A stretch of DNA of 64,000 nt from Bugulina stolonifera (taxonomy: Eukaryota; Bryozoa; Gymnolaemata; Cheilostomatida; Bugulidae). This document shows, one piece after another, positions 1 through 13,246 of this stretch. The position numbers and the translations under genes are program-made. Each line of letters starts with the position of its first letter. Within the stretch, counting starts at the first letter, position 1. Below the pieces are notes generated by a model. The model saw only the letters and a program-made list of their open reading frames with translations. It had not been told where the DNA came from and searched no databases. Where the stretch lies: positions 6,438,733 to 6,502,732 of the forward strand of contig OW285188.1 in NCBI GenBank assembly GCA_935421135.1, read 5' to 3'.

Positions 1-1692
1 AGACAGCCCACATATTACGCTACGCGAGGGAACACTCTGCCGTAATAATAAGGAGAAAGTGTACATTGAGTCAACAACATTCAACATTGTAGATGAATCT
101 TTCACATTTGTGGTAATTTATGGTGGTCCAACAAGTCTATACTACAGAGTTGAGTTTGTTTCAACTGGAACTACAGTAAAAGCTCCCACTACACCAGCAA
201 TGACTACACCAACTACCCCACTAACAACAACTACACCAACTACTACTACACCTAAAATATCTACACCAAATACCACTACACCAACAATAGCTACACCAAC
301 TATCACCACACTAACAACAACTACACAAGCCAACATCACAGCAACAACCACTACACCGACTACTACTATGTCACCAACTACCACTACACTAACAATGACA
401 CCAACTGTCACCACATCAGCGATGATTACACCAAGTACTACAGCAACTGTGTTAACTAAAACACAGCCAGCACCCACCACAGCAGCAATTGATACTTCAA
501 CAACAGCGCCAACTGCGGAAACTGCAGTAGTTACAACAACTCCGGGTAGTATGACAAGTGTACTTTCTATAATACCAACAACGACTACACCACCTACCAC
601 ACCACCAACATCTACATTTACTAGCATCATACCAACAACAGCTGTGCCAACGATGGTTATGCCAATTTCTACATCAACTGCAATAATAACTACATCAATC
701 ACAATGACTACAACAGCAATAACTGCACCACCACCATTACTAACAGCAATAGCTTCAGCTTCAACCACTACATCCACTACAGCAACTGCAACAGGAACTT
801 TGACCACCAAATCGCCAAATACAAAAGCTACATTGACTAAAACAGCGGAAACCATTACACCAACTGTAGAATCTACACCTTCAACAACAAAAACAGCTAC
901 ACTTGAAAGCCCCAGCAACACACTTGAGACAACCAGGATTCAAGGGAAAACCTCCTCAACTCTAGAACTGATACAGAGTACATCAGCTGGTTCAGATACG
1001 AATACCTTGTTATCCTTGACTACCAGTGACACCCTCCGGAATATTCTAGCAAGCTCAACACCAGCCTATGGTAAGAGAAGTATAAACCCTACATTATAGT
1101 CCAGTTAGTATTCTATGAGATGCAACTATGCTGTATAACTAAGATCACTAAGTTTTTGCAGAAGATCGTAATCACATGCTGAAGTATAATTACTGTATAA
1201 TAATTATGGCTAAATACTTTGGTTCCACAAAATGCACCGTAGCGGGGAATTGATCTCTGCTTATACTGTGTCTCCTATTTAGTTCCTATCACTATATGGG
1301 TAATGGACGTTACTTTGGAATCAATGTAAAAGTGATTAAAAATGTGCAAGTTAAAACAAAAAGTGCTGTGCAACTGAGATTACATCTACACCCCTGGTAT
1401 TGGGATTCAAGGGGCTACTAATTATAATGCGAGAGGACAACTCCACAATATAATTATTAGCCAGAATGGCGCATAATTGTTAAGATGTAATGTACATGGT
1501 GTAACATATATACATAATATGTAGAATATGCTAATACAATGTGTATAACTCTGTGGTTATATTGTAGGTTACTGTTACAATGTTACTGCACGTGTCTACA
1601 GTGTATATTTAGAAAATCTCCTGTTATGTATACCATGTTCTACTCTCTCATCACTTTACCCCCTTTTGCTCTGTCTGTGGGAATTCATCTAG
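1..1692 (+). CDS. Mucin-stalk surface/secreted protein, copy 1 (3' part only)
   Basis: Two visible exons: before 1 to 1070, and 1568-1692. The gene starts upstream of the window. The first exon opens with a short globular stretch containing SPHITLREGTLC and KVYIES, then becomes about 280 residues of Thr/Pro/Ser/Ala, a likely O-glycosylated stalk without strict periodicity. It ends at the donor TATG|GTAAGAG. A phase-1 acceptor at 1568 gives a short tail beginning GYCY and ending in a hydrophobic Leu/Cys-rich run before the stop at 1690-1692; this could be a GPI or membrane signal. Exon order, splice phases and the SPHI-LR-G-LC-KE-VYIES block match the gene at 3995-7775, so the two are tandem duplicates. 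The reverse-strand Val-rich frame here is only the antisense of the Thr repeat. Function unknown; the last exon is less certain than the stalk exon. Confidence 0.7.
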
Positions 1693-3994
1693 TGTGTGTA
1701 TGTAAACCTACAGTGGGCTGGTGTCTATGAGTAGGTACCTGTGGTTTGGTATGATGTGACTTGGTGTTATGTGACTTGGTGCAGATGTCTGGTTTAGATT
1801 TGATAAGCACATAAATAAGTGTAAGTTTTGGAAGACAGCAGGGATCAAAGGATTACAGAATCAAAGCCATAAATGACTGAGAAGCTCCCAAATCTTTGTT
1901 CAGGTAATATTGAGCTAGTAATAATCTCTTCTACAGTTGAACTGTCTACTGCTCTATTATTTGTGGAACTACTGATATACTCGTACTTACAATGTAGATC
2001 ATGAATATACACATACATATATACAATATGCATGTGTATATATACATGCATACTCAAGCATACTTAGAGAGAGGATAACTCTAACTGCACGGCTGTGAGA
2101 GAATACCATGTACATGTACATGAACTGAACCATATGAGAGTGTTATGCTCCCATGAAGATAGGTCCATCTCTTCTTCCTTCTAAACAAGAGTAGCCACTT
2201 AATGATGGAGATAACCAACTGGAAGCACCAGCACTCTGTGTTCCAGCCTTGCTTCACACTACGTATATTCAACAGTTGTGGTGAGACCTTGGTAAGCTTA
2301 TATGCCATTATAAATGAGACACATAGAAGTGTGTGTGGCATGTAATATATCGCTAACATTTTAAGATATGAGAGTCTGCCATTATATATGACTGTAGCAC
2401 CCAATCAAAATGGGGGGAGGGGGTATCGGTGCTGAGTCTTTAGAGTGATCTTACATCTGAGTCTCTTGAAATACCAGTTTCAACACCACTTAGAACAAAG
2501 CATTTTATATACTTATTTAGATTAACATTATCCTAGTCAGCTAGTGTTCTGTGTGCTGACACTAAAATAGTCTCAACTTTCTATTGATTGATGTTTATAG
2601 CTAGTTCAACTAAGAGAGGACAACTTCACAATTATAATGCAAAGTATAATGTGTTGTTGTGTATGGCCAACTATATAATACATGGAAATACATGTGAATT
2701 ATATTCTAGGTGGCTGTATGACAGGACAGATATCCTAAAACATCCACTGATGAGAAGAAACAAACCAAAGATATGTACCTTGTAGCAGACCTGTAGCAGA
2801 CCTGTAGCAGACCTGTAGCAGACCTGTAGCAGACCTGTAGCAGACCTGTAGCAGACCTGTAGCAGACCTGTAGCAGACCTGATTTCTCGACTTGGCAATC
2901 CTCCAAACCTTCTAACTGACATCACCTAGCATAATCAGTAGCAGCTGATCATGGTGCCTGTACAGTGTATATAATAGTGCACTTGAATATTTATAACACT
3001 GGAAATTTGGAAAACGCAGACCTATTAGATACAGAGTACAAGCATGAGGCTGATGTGAATGATGCAAGAGGAGAGTTCCTCTGTACACAGCTGCCAATTA
3101 CTTGCATTAACTCATATCACCAGTCAATAACATTCATTTTGTAGAAAAAACAATTGAAATGACCATTGTAACTTCAGTTAAATTTGCAATATATGCTTGT
3201 ATAATAGCTCATTAGTTGGATTTACATATTATATTATATAATTTTTCACAAGCATCACTAAACGCATAAACGGAGAAGTATGTATTCGATTATTGATTGA
3301 TTACTGCATTTGACCATAAATTGATTATTTACACATTATAGCTGATATGGGAGTAGTAGTGTCCATAGATGTTAAACATAGAGCTGAGATATGATATGAT
3401 CTTGTAAACACTCTTATGCAGTACTCATGACACAGCAGTACACTCCAAGTGATATCTGTGATATATAGTAGGTATATTATATTACTGTACATACTGTATA
3501 ATTATATTACTGTGTATCTGCATTACATGAAATATTCAATAAAAATATTTTAATGCGAGTTGAGAGATGATTTTACTAATAAATAATACATTGACACCAG
3601 GAATATAAATACTAATATTGTTTTAACAAGCATCAGCTAGGTCTATAATTTACTCTATATAATTGATTATATATTCCCATAATAACAGACCAGAGAGATA
3701 TCCTACAGTTTATTATCATCTCTCTTCCTAGAGAAGTATAATATATTATTGGCGCATGGTAAGTTAACAAGTTATTATGTGGAGTAGAGTGAATGTGTAA
3801 TCAAATATATTCTTTCCTTTGGTAGTGAGACATTACTAATCTGTTGTTGAATATAGTAAATAATATTGTTATACCCACATGCTTAAAACCCCAAATTATG
3901 TAAAATTTTGAATATACTTTACTGCAGTAACTGTAGTGTTTGATATATACTACGATGGCTTCTGCTATATTTTAGCTGACAGATGTGATTAACT
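1693..3994. other. Intergenic spacer between mucin-stalk paralogues
   Basis: No convincing exon is seen. The stretch is AT-rich and contains an 11-bp tandem repeat (listed separately) and, near 2612, a short GAGAGGACAACTTC fragment that recurs in palindromic MITEs elsewhere in the window. Small frames here show no splice support or family signature. Confidence 0.6.
2778..2880. repeat. 11-bp minisatellite
   Basis: About nine near-identical copies of the unit GTAGCAGACCT in direct tandem order. The array keeps several frames open, which explains the small reverse frames across it. Confidence 0.9.
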
Positions 3995-6900
3995 ATGAGT
4001 GTGGGCAGACAAGTACTACTACTTCTATATGTAGCCTCAGTTTTGGGTAACTACTATCTCTTAGAGACGGTGGAGCAACACTCTCATTCCTGGAGAACCA
4101 AGGTTAGGGTTTTAACGGATGGTAGCATAAACAACAGCAAAATCCGGATGAAGGGGGAGAAGTTATATCGTCTCCAACTTTATCTATCAATAGATAGAAA
4201 TGTAGATGCAACCAGTAGCTGGAGTCTACGTTCTGTCTTCTGCTGTCAGAGTGGGGAGATAACTCTACTAGAGGTATGCTTGCATCAACTACCAGGTTGT
4301 CTAAAGGTAGTCACTTTATATCAGGATCTACTGTGCCATTGTATTTAAATTCCTACTTTCTGGCAACGAGTAAAACACGCCTAGTTACGTAACTGTATAA
4401 ATTGAGTAGTCAATTATTCACTTTGGTTTTAATTTGTCTTCACACCTACTTTATAAGCTGAAATGGACTAGCATCTAAATATCTATGCATCTATGCATTC
4501 CTCTGATGATGATGTGTGGATATACATGTACATCGAAATATTAGGAGTCAATAAAAATATAAAAAATGCGTCTGTCTTATTATTCATCACAGAGCAAAAA
4601 CATCCTCTGCAAGCTATTTGTACTGTTTGTGTATCACTTGCCACTAATGTATATTATATGCTGTGTTTAATACATACTCTCCAATGTAGGCATCCGCTGA
4701 TATCCAATTGGTCAAACAAGAGCACTGTAGAATGGATAGTGTTAGTAACGAACGGCAGGTAGAGATCACTGGAGCGACTATGATGCAAAATCCTCTAACC
4801 GTTACATTACAGTTTACGACTATATGGAAAGAATGCTACCAGAACACTGCTGTGAGCTCTTCTTTGGGAACTCCGTTAGGCTATGACCCAGTTATACTAA
4901 TTTCTATAAACAGGCCATATTCGGACAGAGTAAAGCGTCAGGCTGAAACAACATTCAGTATAGATGCAGAGGCTACCAAACCTAATATATTTAAAATTCA
5001 ATCAGAAGTGAGGATAAGAATAAAATCAGCCGCTACTGTTTCAGCACCATGGAAGGTGACCCTCACCTTTAGCTGTAGTGCTTTCGGCTACCAACTGAAG
5101 GTAAGAAATTTACTCGCAGTTATCGTAAAAAATCTTAGACTTGGATTCAAATGGAATGACAGGAGAAGTGTAGGCTACATTGAAAAAGGTAGTCATCATA
5201 GCCTTAGGTCCACTAGTACCTTACACTGGCTGATGCTGAAGTTTGTGGACTATTATGATAGCTCCCAGATTCATATGCATATGCAAAGCTCCTTCTGAGA
5301 TGCACCTGTATGATGTATCAAATTAGCGAATTCCTTTTAAGGTGAGGCCTGCCAATCAGATGCCTGCAAATTTTATTACAAATGCCCCTACCTGGAGTAT
5401 TGTTATAGTTTTAATTTCACTAGGATCACCCGGTGTGCACCTTTAAGCCTCAGTTCCTCTGCGATCAACCCACTTAGTGAATGCTCCAAGTAAGCTAACT
5501 GAACGCAAAGAGTATTGCTATTCTACATTGTTGCACCAATCATCATTAGCAGTACAACATTACACAGACATGTAGATGTATTGAACAAGTGCTCACAATC
5601 TAGTAATCAGAGTGTACAGTACACAGGAAGTACATGGAACAGTTAAAAAGAAGGCAGCACTAAAAGATGTGCTATTTATATGAAATTAGTTAATAAGTGC
5701 ATTGACGGTAGTAAATTAGAGCATGACGATGTTCAATGAAATTTACGAGAACATGGCCACAAAAAGTGTAGGGGTGCTCCAGATGTAGGCGGTCCGGAAA
5801 AGTAGCAGTCAGTGATGGTAATACAATATTTGTGCGGATACATGTGCTATCACTGCTTAGATTATACGTATACAAAGTCTGTTATCTGCAGTTTATTACG
5901 AATTACAGAAGTATTGTTAGAATCTACTGCAGTGTATTAAGGGTTTTGTTATGTCCACTGTGCTTGGCGGTTAGGTGCCGTAGAGCTTTCAGTTCAAATT
6001 TCCTGTCAGGGTTAAGCATTTTCATGGATGTGAAACCAGGTGTTGGTGGCTGAGTGGTCTAGTGCTAGTCACTCTGGTCTTGCAGCAATGACACAAGTTA
6101 TCTGCAAGGAGGTGGGTTCGAGTCCCGCCAATGACCTGGAGGTTTTCCTCCGAAGAAGGTTTCCCTCTGTGCCATATCGACCTATCATAATACCCAGCTC
6201 TTGGAGCTGTGGTGGTTCCTCGACTAGCTCTGCTATTGGGCAGCCATGTTAAAGAATTGTGTTTGCCGTCACGGATATTGTTATGATTATTATTGAGTCC
6301 CTGACTGCTCAATTGACAAATTGAAAATTCTTGTGAAAAATATCATTAAATATTACAGTATATATTGACTGTATATTCCAACTATCTAATTTTGCTAGAC
6401 AGCCTGAAATGTAACCATCATGTCTAACCAGGTTACCACTATTTCACCGTCCATGTAACCACTACATTGTACATTGTATATATACACTATGTGATGTAAC
6501 CTCCACTATATTTACATGTATGTATCACTTGCACTTTAGAGCCCGAACAGTCCACATATTAAATTACGCCAGGGTGTACTCTGCCAGGATTCCAAGGAAC
6601 AAGTGTATATAGAGTCAGCAACAATGGACATTGTAGAGCGCTCTTTTGATTTAATAGTAGGCTACAATGGCATGGTTTTCCTGTATCGCAGTGTAGAACT
6701 TATTTCAACGGGGACTACAACAACTACGCCAACAACTACACCAACAACTACATCAACAACTACACCAACTACACCAACAACTACACCAACGACTACACCA
6801 GTAACTACGCCAACAACTACGTCAACAACTACACCAACAACTACACCAGCAACAACACCAGTAACTACGCCAACAACTACACCAACAACTACGCCAAAAA

Positions 6901-7775
6901 CTACACCAACAACTACACCAACAACTACACCAACAACTACGCCAACAACTACACCAACAACTACACCAACAACTACACCAACAACTACGCCAACAACTAC
7001 ACCAACAACTACACCAACAACTACACCAACAACTACGCCAACAACTACACCAACAACTACACCAACAACTACACCAATTAGCACTACACTAACAGCTACA
7101 CCAACAACTACACCAACAACTACACCAACAACTACGCCAACAACTACGCCAACAACTACACTAACAACTACACCAATTAGCACTACACTAACAGCTATAC
7201 CAATAACAACAACTACCACACAAATAAAGTTCTCAACATCAATCACGACTGCAACAACAGTAACATCTTCATCAACAAAAGCGATAACAACTACAAGTCT
7301 CAAAGATAAACTGGAAATCACTGGAAGTCAAAATTCCTCAACGTTAGCGCTGCTAGAAAGTGCATCAGCTGATTCAGATATGAATACCATGTCATCCATA
7401 CTCACCGCAAACCCCCTCCATTACATCCTAGCACGCTCAACGACAGCCCATGGTAAGAAAAAATATTCCATGCAAAACAGTAAATTGCATGGTTGTTGTA
7501 TATGTATGTACCAACACAAATTGGATTGACTAAAATTTTCCATACTGATATATGAAAGGAGAGAGCAACTTCACTTTGTAATTACTAGGCCATACTCCAA
7601 TTTATTTGTACTCATACATATACAGGTATGTTCATCGTGTATAAATGTACATGGTGTAATATATAGATAGAATATACATTGTATATGATGTTATGTTCCA
7701 GGTTACTGTTACTGCATGCATGTACAATGTATATCCTGGAAATCATATTCACTCTCCTCTACTTCTTTACTCTAA
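3995..7775 (+). CDS. Mucin-stalk surface/secreted protein, copy 2 (complete model)
   Basis: Exon model: 3995-4273, 4690-5100, 6540-7452, 7702-7775, with phases 0, 0, 1 and about 560 residues. The start is chosen because MSVGRQVLLLLYVASVLG is a good signal peptide. Exon 2 encodes a Cys-containing, probably beta-rich domain with a furin-like site R-V-K-R near residue 174. Exon 3 continues it (SPHIKLRQGVLC...KEQVYIES) and then runs into a stalk of (T-T-T-P)n, about 40 repeats, followed by a less regular Thr/Ser region. The last exon adds a short GYCYC tail. Donors and acceptors are canonical (LLE|gtatgc, LK|gtaaga, CATG|gtaaga). The stalk predicts dense O-glycosylation on a secreted or cell-surface protein, possibly mucus or adhesion. 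I do not recognise the N-terminal domain. The start and the first three exons are well supported; the tail exon is moderate. Confidence 0.72.
6039..6298 (+). mobile_element. tRNA-derived SINE
   Basis: The first ~98 bases look like a tRNA: a 5' GGTGTTGG that can pair with CCAATGACC at 6128-6136, an A-box-like TGGCTGAGTGG near 6047, and a B box GGTTCGAGTCC at about 6115. A non-tRNA body follows and ends in an ATT-rich tail near 6298. It lies in the intron between exons 2 and 3 of the mucin-stalk gene. The tRNA head resembles a class II (Leu/Ser) tRNA. No clear target-site duplication was found, so the ends are approximate. Confidence 0.7.
6716..7200 (+). repeat. 12-bp coding minisatellite (Thr-Thr-Thr-Pro)
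   Basis: About 40 copies of ACAACTACACCA and single-base variants (ACG for ACA, GTA, TCA), in frame with the stalk of the mucin-stalk gene. Two larger blocks with ATTAGCACTACACTAACAGC show higher-order duplication. Copy 1 (1-1070) lacks this strict array, so it expanded after the genes duplicated or eroded in copy 1. Confidence 0.9.
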
Positions 7776-7949
7776 CACTTTCTCAGTAGAACTTCACCTA
7801 ACGTCTGTATGTAAACCTACAAAGATACAGGACGTGTGTCAGTGTGTGTGTGAAGGAGGTATGCATGTGAAAGCTAAATTATGGAAGTAAGTGTAAGTAA
7901 GTTTATGTAGGTATGGATGTGTGTAGAAGCAAACCAGAGCAATATACAT

Positions 7950-10924
7950 GGGCCATTCCATGGGGACTGATCAAATTTGCGTGCTGGCCCGACTCAGATT
8001 CTTTTGAAAATTTGCAGGTAGAAAGAGCACCCTTGAATTAGTGGGAAACCACCAATTTTTGTTCTATTTGACCCCTGTGGTTCCGGCAGCAGCTCGTTTA
8101 AAAGTGAGAAAATGTGGTGGGGACAACTCCAAATTGAATTTTTTGAAATTCTTAAACATTCAAATTATTACTGTGGCCACTGTATGATACTTACAGCTGT
8201 AATTTTTGTTGCATAGATACTTTAATATATGTGCTTCAGTTTCATAATTTATTCAAGCCTGTATGGTCAACATATTGAGGGTCAGAGGTCACCAAAGACA
8301 CCTCTCGGAGCTAGTTTAACCCAAATTCACTTAAAATCGACCAAATAGACACTGCTGGATCTGATGAAAAAAAGGTTGATATACAATAACTAAGTATTGA
8401 AGATGCTCAATACAAGGATAAATGAATTTTTGAGAATAAAAAACACTTTCCAGACTAAACCATATGGCGACAGCGGCTCAAATTCAACATGGCCGTCGTC
8501 CGAGTTGGCGTTTTGGGGCGTTATTCAAGGCTAAATCTACTAAACTTAGTAGTGAAAATTAATGGTGAAAATGTTGCTATATATACAATTCACACCTGTA
8601 GATTTCATTTCTGCAATAAAAACTTTGTCTTTTTGGGTTTAAAAGGCTGAATTCTCAGATTCAAATTTTACATATATTTGCTATAATATGGTGACTACAT
8701 GGCCATGCAGTTAATTGGCTATGGCCATAGAAGTCAGTCAGGACTTAATCTGAGGTACAATTTGTGACTTGGCCTGGTTATACAACCTTATTGGTGAAGA
8801 AAAATGGGTGAAATCCTTTTTAATAGCGCAAACATGCAGTTTTGGTAACTTTACCATGACTCGTCCTTTCACACGTTTGTTAAATGAGGTAAGATAGCTA
8901 ATCTAAGCAGTATTTCAAGGTGTGACTTATACCAAGTATTGTTTAGTGAAAAAGAAGGTGAAGAAAGTGATGCTCCATGGAACTAAGGCATCTTTAATCA
9001 GTGGGTAAGGCTGAGGAGTTAAAGGTTATTTAAACTAGCTCAAGACAAATTTTGGGGTCACCATTAGTTATCAAATTCTAATCAAATATATACATGTACA
9101 TGTACATGCATAACTATCGCCGCAGCCCTCGAACAATAACTTTTAACAATTTTTATATATATTTACATGTAGCTGACAATTAAACCGGTATTTGCTAATT
9201 AGCTCCAAAAATATCTTTTTGGTCCTATATAAATGACCACAACTAAGGTAAGTGGTGCGACATGCATTAACTTTTAATCAACAGAGTAATCAAAAATATG
9301 AATATGGTTTTGTGAGACTAAGTTTAGTTGTACCTAGCAAGTTGAAATTATATTACAAGTGTTTGCTTGTTTCCAAAGGTAATAATGTTTAATGTACTTG
9401 CTAGCATCACCACGCCAAATTTACCGTTCCTTATACCGACAACTTGATTTCTAATCGAGATAGTTTTGACCCTTCGAAAGAAAAAACCACTTATCTGAAA
9501 AAAATTATGCTCAGTGAATAAAAGAAGAGCAGATCTCACCTTTCTAAGTGCAGACAACCATATTGACCTGGCCATAATAATTGTTATACTATGGACTGCT
9601 GAAATTCAATCTCTTCTAATAAATACTGTACAACACCTATACACCGGAAAAGGAACTATTCACATATCATGAACAAAAATATTTTTGAAGCTACATTGTA
9701 ATTAGTAAAGACTGGTTTAATTGTAAGCTAAATACATGTATATAATTATGTAAGTTTGTCAAAACTATTGTTTGTGGGCTGTGGCTATAATTTTGCACGT
9801 ATATTTTTTATTAGAATCTGATAACTAATGGTGACCATAAAAAGAAATCCCGAGCTAAAACACCACCTCACCCACTGATTAAAGAAGCCTTAGTTCTATG
9901 GAGCTCCATCTTCTTCCCCTTTTTTTTCATTAAACAATACTTGGTTAAGTCTGACCTGGAAATACTGCTTAGCTTAGCTATTCTGCCTCATTTAACAAAC
10001 GTGTGAAAGGAAGAGTAATGGCAAAGTTAACAAAACTGCATGTTTAGGCTAATAAAACGGATTTCACACATTTTTCTTCACAAAATAGGTTGCATAACCA
10101 GGCCAAGTCTCAAATTGCACCTTAAATTAAGTCTTGACTGACCTTTATGGCCATAGCCAATTAACTGCATTGGCGATATAGTCAATATTATAGCGAATGT
10201 ATGTAAAATTTGAATCTGAGAATTCTACCTTTTAGACCCAAAAAGACAAAGTTTTTATTGCAGAAATGGAATCTACAGGTGTGAATTGTATATTTAGCAA
10301 CATTTTCACCATTAATTTTCACTACTAAGTTTAGTAGATTTAGCCTTGAATAGCGCCCCAAAACGCCAACTCGGACGACGGCCATGTTGAATTTGAGCCG
10401 CTGTCGCCATACAGTTCATTTTGGAGAGTTTTTTTTGTTTTCAAAAATTCATTTATCTATGTGTTGAGCACCTCTAATCCTTAGTTATTCTATATCAACC
10501 TTCTTTTCATCAAATCAAGCAGTGTTTATTTGGTCGATTTTCAGTGAATTTGGGTCAAACTAGCTCCGAGAGGTGTTTTCAGTGACCTCTGACCCTCAAT
10601 ATGTTGACCATACAGGCTTGAATGAGCAGTGAAACTGAAGCACGTATATGAAAGTATCTATGTAACAAAAATTACAGCTCTAAGTATCATACAGCGGCCA
10701 CAGTAATAATTTGAATGTTCAGGAATTTCAAAAAAGTCCATTTGGAGTTGTCCTCACCACATTTTTCTACTTTTCAACGAGCTGCTGCCGGAACCATAGG
10801 GGTCAAATAGAAAGAAAATTGGTGGTTTCCCACTAATTCAAGGGTGCTTTTTCAACCTGCAAATTTTCAAAAGAATCTGAGTCGGGCCAGCACGCAAATT
10901 TGATCAGTCCCCATGGAATGGCCC
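7950..10924. mobile_element. Giant foldback element, arms over 1 kb
   Basis: The left end GGGCCATTCCATGGGGACTG and onward is the reverse complement of the right end. The match runs inward to roughly 9230 on the left and 9640 on the right, with substitutions and small indels, leaving a loop of about 400 bases. Matching landmarks include the blocks near 8500 and 10380 (CATGGCCGTCGTCCGAGTTGG and its complement) and near 8700 and 10160. Both ends are flanked by ACAT (7946-7949 and 10925-10928), a possible 4-bp target duplication. No transposase or other long frame is present. It is a non-autonomous DNA transposon with very long inverted repeats or a foldback element; I do not assign a superfamily. 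Confidence 0.85.
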
Positions 10925-11764
10925 ACATGTATTTGATGTGATGTCATGCATTTGGTATGATATGACCTACGTGACTTATGTGTGATGGTTGGCGAAGATA
11001 TAAGAGTGAAGGTAAGTTACTGTAGGTGATGTTATAGGTAGCACAGAAAATCTTTTTGAATCAAAATCCAACAAACTATAAGAAATTTCCACACGTACAT
11101 AATTTATATGCATCTTTCAGTCAAGCATGTGGCAGGCTATGCTGTTTCACCACAATAATACCTTGGAGAGTCTGAGAAATGTATAAAGTCAATGAAACAT
11201 TAATATATAGTTTACTCCGCCTATGTGAGCTACTAGGTCTAGTCTATGGAAGTTGAACAAAACTTCGGTGTTGGTCAAAATAATATTAACCGAATAAAAG
11301 TTCAAAGTTTATGTTTTACAGTAAGACATTCACAAAGGGATGGATTACTTCACCTCCGTATCTTTACACGATGAAATGATAACAGATGAGCAAGTACATG
11401 TAATTGGATCACAAGTTCTGTGACAATTCTAATAAAGTGACATTTTGATCAGGAAAATCATGAGAGTGAAATTTATTTAATTTTTTGTTTGTGTATAATA
11501 CAATAAAATAGATGATTGCTGTTGAGGAAATAAAACATGATGTTGCTATTCTAGTACAGAGTGCCTCCAAATAAGGATATCCTTAATAACTATTGTCACA
11601 TTAATTGTAGTATACACATGCCATAATCTTATTGCAAAGTATGATAACAGAGGGAGCTTGATTTAGAAGAAATCTGTAAATTAATAATATGCTATTACGC
11701 AGCTTTTAGAGCAATACCGTCTAATATGAACATGTGCATATTATGCATAAGTAGGGGGGAAGGG

Positions 11765-12255
11765 TTTCTAACTGTAATGGATGACCCCCCACCGTCTTTG
11801 ACGACCCTTAAGGTCGTCGCTTTAATTATGTTAATTCATAAGACTGCTGCATACTGATAACGTCTTTATTATTATGTAAAGCAATTACAGTAATGTGTTG
11901 TGTACAGAGAATTATATGGTAGAGGACGGGCTCTTAGCATGGGTCGTCCATTTCTTAACAGGATAGTAGTAGTCGTCCGGAGCCCGCCGTAAGTAACTGG
12001 TCGTCTTCCTTTTTCCTATAAAAGAGACCAGAATATTGTTATACAGTGCAGTCACTCTTATACTTTCAAGCAATAGGGATCATTCAATACACTTTTACTT
12101 ATACTTACTTTCTGGCGTTGTGCTGAACAAGCATAACAACACACTTGTGGCCGTTGAGGCACATGAAGACCACTAAGGCTAGGTAGCCGTACACTGCATT
12201 GCTCATTAGTCAGTGTCCTGTGTCCTTGGTCGTTTGGGGTTCAGACACAACATAA
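11765..12255 (+). mobile_element. LTR-like fragment
   Basis: A GC-richer patch with a TATA box TATAAAAG at 12017-12024, repeated GTCGTC motifs, and a small palindrome at 11800-11818 (GACGACC, five-base loop, GGTCGTC). The GTCGTCCGGA motif also occurs in the patch at 58690-59045. This suggests a solo LTR, but no paired LTR, primer site or target duplication was found. Ends are approximate. Confidence 0.3.
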
Positions 12256-13162
12256 CTCTTCTTTTGTGAAATTAGTTGATGACAGTAAACGACAGTTCTG
12301 ATAGAGTTGAGTGTGCGATAACAATGCAGCTCCCTGCTAACCAGATTTAGTATATACATGTACATGTAAGTTGCCTGATTTAGCTTTCAGTTGTCAGTTC
12401 TGCTGGGTTGGACCTGCCTCTCTCTAGTCCTTGCCTTCTCTCTGGTGCTATGGCCCGTATAGTTGTGTCCGGCTACCTAGCCAGCCGGACGCAACAATAT
12501 TTCTACTCAAGACCCGTAACTAATACAGAGCATTTTATGGGCAAAATGTTTGGAATTTTCAGATGACTTCAGATGCCAGTCATACCAGATACAGGAGGCT
12601 TGACGGTAGAACAGTGGGCATGCTCACAAAGGTTCTGCTATCAAACAATAATGTGAGGCTTTCCTTGATCTGTTACACATTTTGATAATAAAACATACAA
12701 ATTACAAGGTCCCACATAACACCTTTGATACAGAATCTGCTTCACTTACTGGACGACTGGACACAATAATCTGATAGTGATATTGTAAATCAAGAGTAGT
12801 ATATTGTCTCCTCTTTATGACATGTACTGAGTGCAAGGTAACTGATTGAGCACTGGCTAGAGTGCTGTGCTTAAGTGCTGACCAGTCGGTCCGAGTGTCC
12901 TAGCATGTATGTGTAGTCACCATATGCCCTACCTATTCTATCCCAGCAATCTGGCTGTCAGTCCTGACGGACCTAAGGTAAGAGTCTACTAGTTTAGAAG
13001 AGATAACTCCGCTTCTTGTATGTAGACTATGGATGTGACTTTATTGTGCTCCAGCCGACAACTGACTAGCATGACTCAGTAAACCGTATTTCTGAATAAT
13101 TGGAAGATAGACAGCCATAAGCTGGTGAGATACTTTAAACCCAGTCATTGATGTAATAATCT

Positions 13163-13246
13163 GCCGGCCTGCCTGCTTCTCCGCCTGCCCGTCCGTCCGT
13201 CTGTCTGCCCGTCTGTCCGTCTGTCCGTCTATCTGTCTGTCTTACC
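13163..13246. repeat. CCGT/CTGT microsatellite
   Basis: Imperfect tetranucleotide run (CTGCC, CCGT, CTGT, CTAT variants) on one strand. Confidence 0.85.

Noticed and set aside
142..921. Long minus-strand Val-rich frame
   Set aside because: It is the exact antisense of the Thr/Pro codons; no splice signals or other support. The same applies to 6662-7321.
2778..2880. CRISPR-like array
   Set aside because: Units are 11 bp, contiguous and without spacers, in an animal genome; it is a minisatellite.
12840..12910. Possible SINE head with GGTCCGAGTGTCC
   Set aside because: The B-box-like string needs an extra base and the A box is poor.
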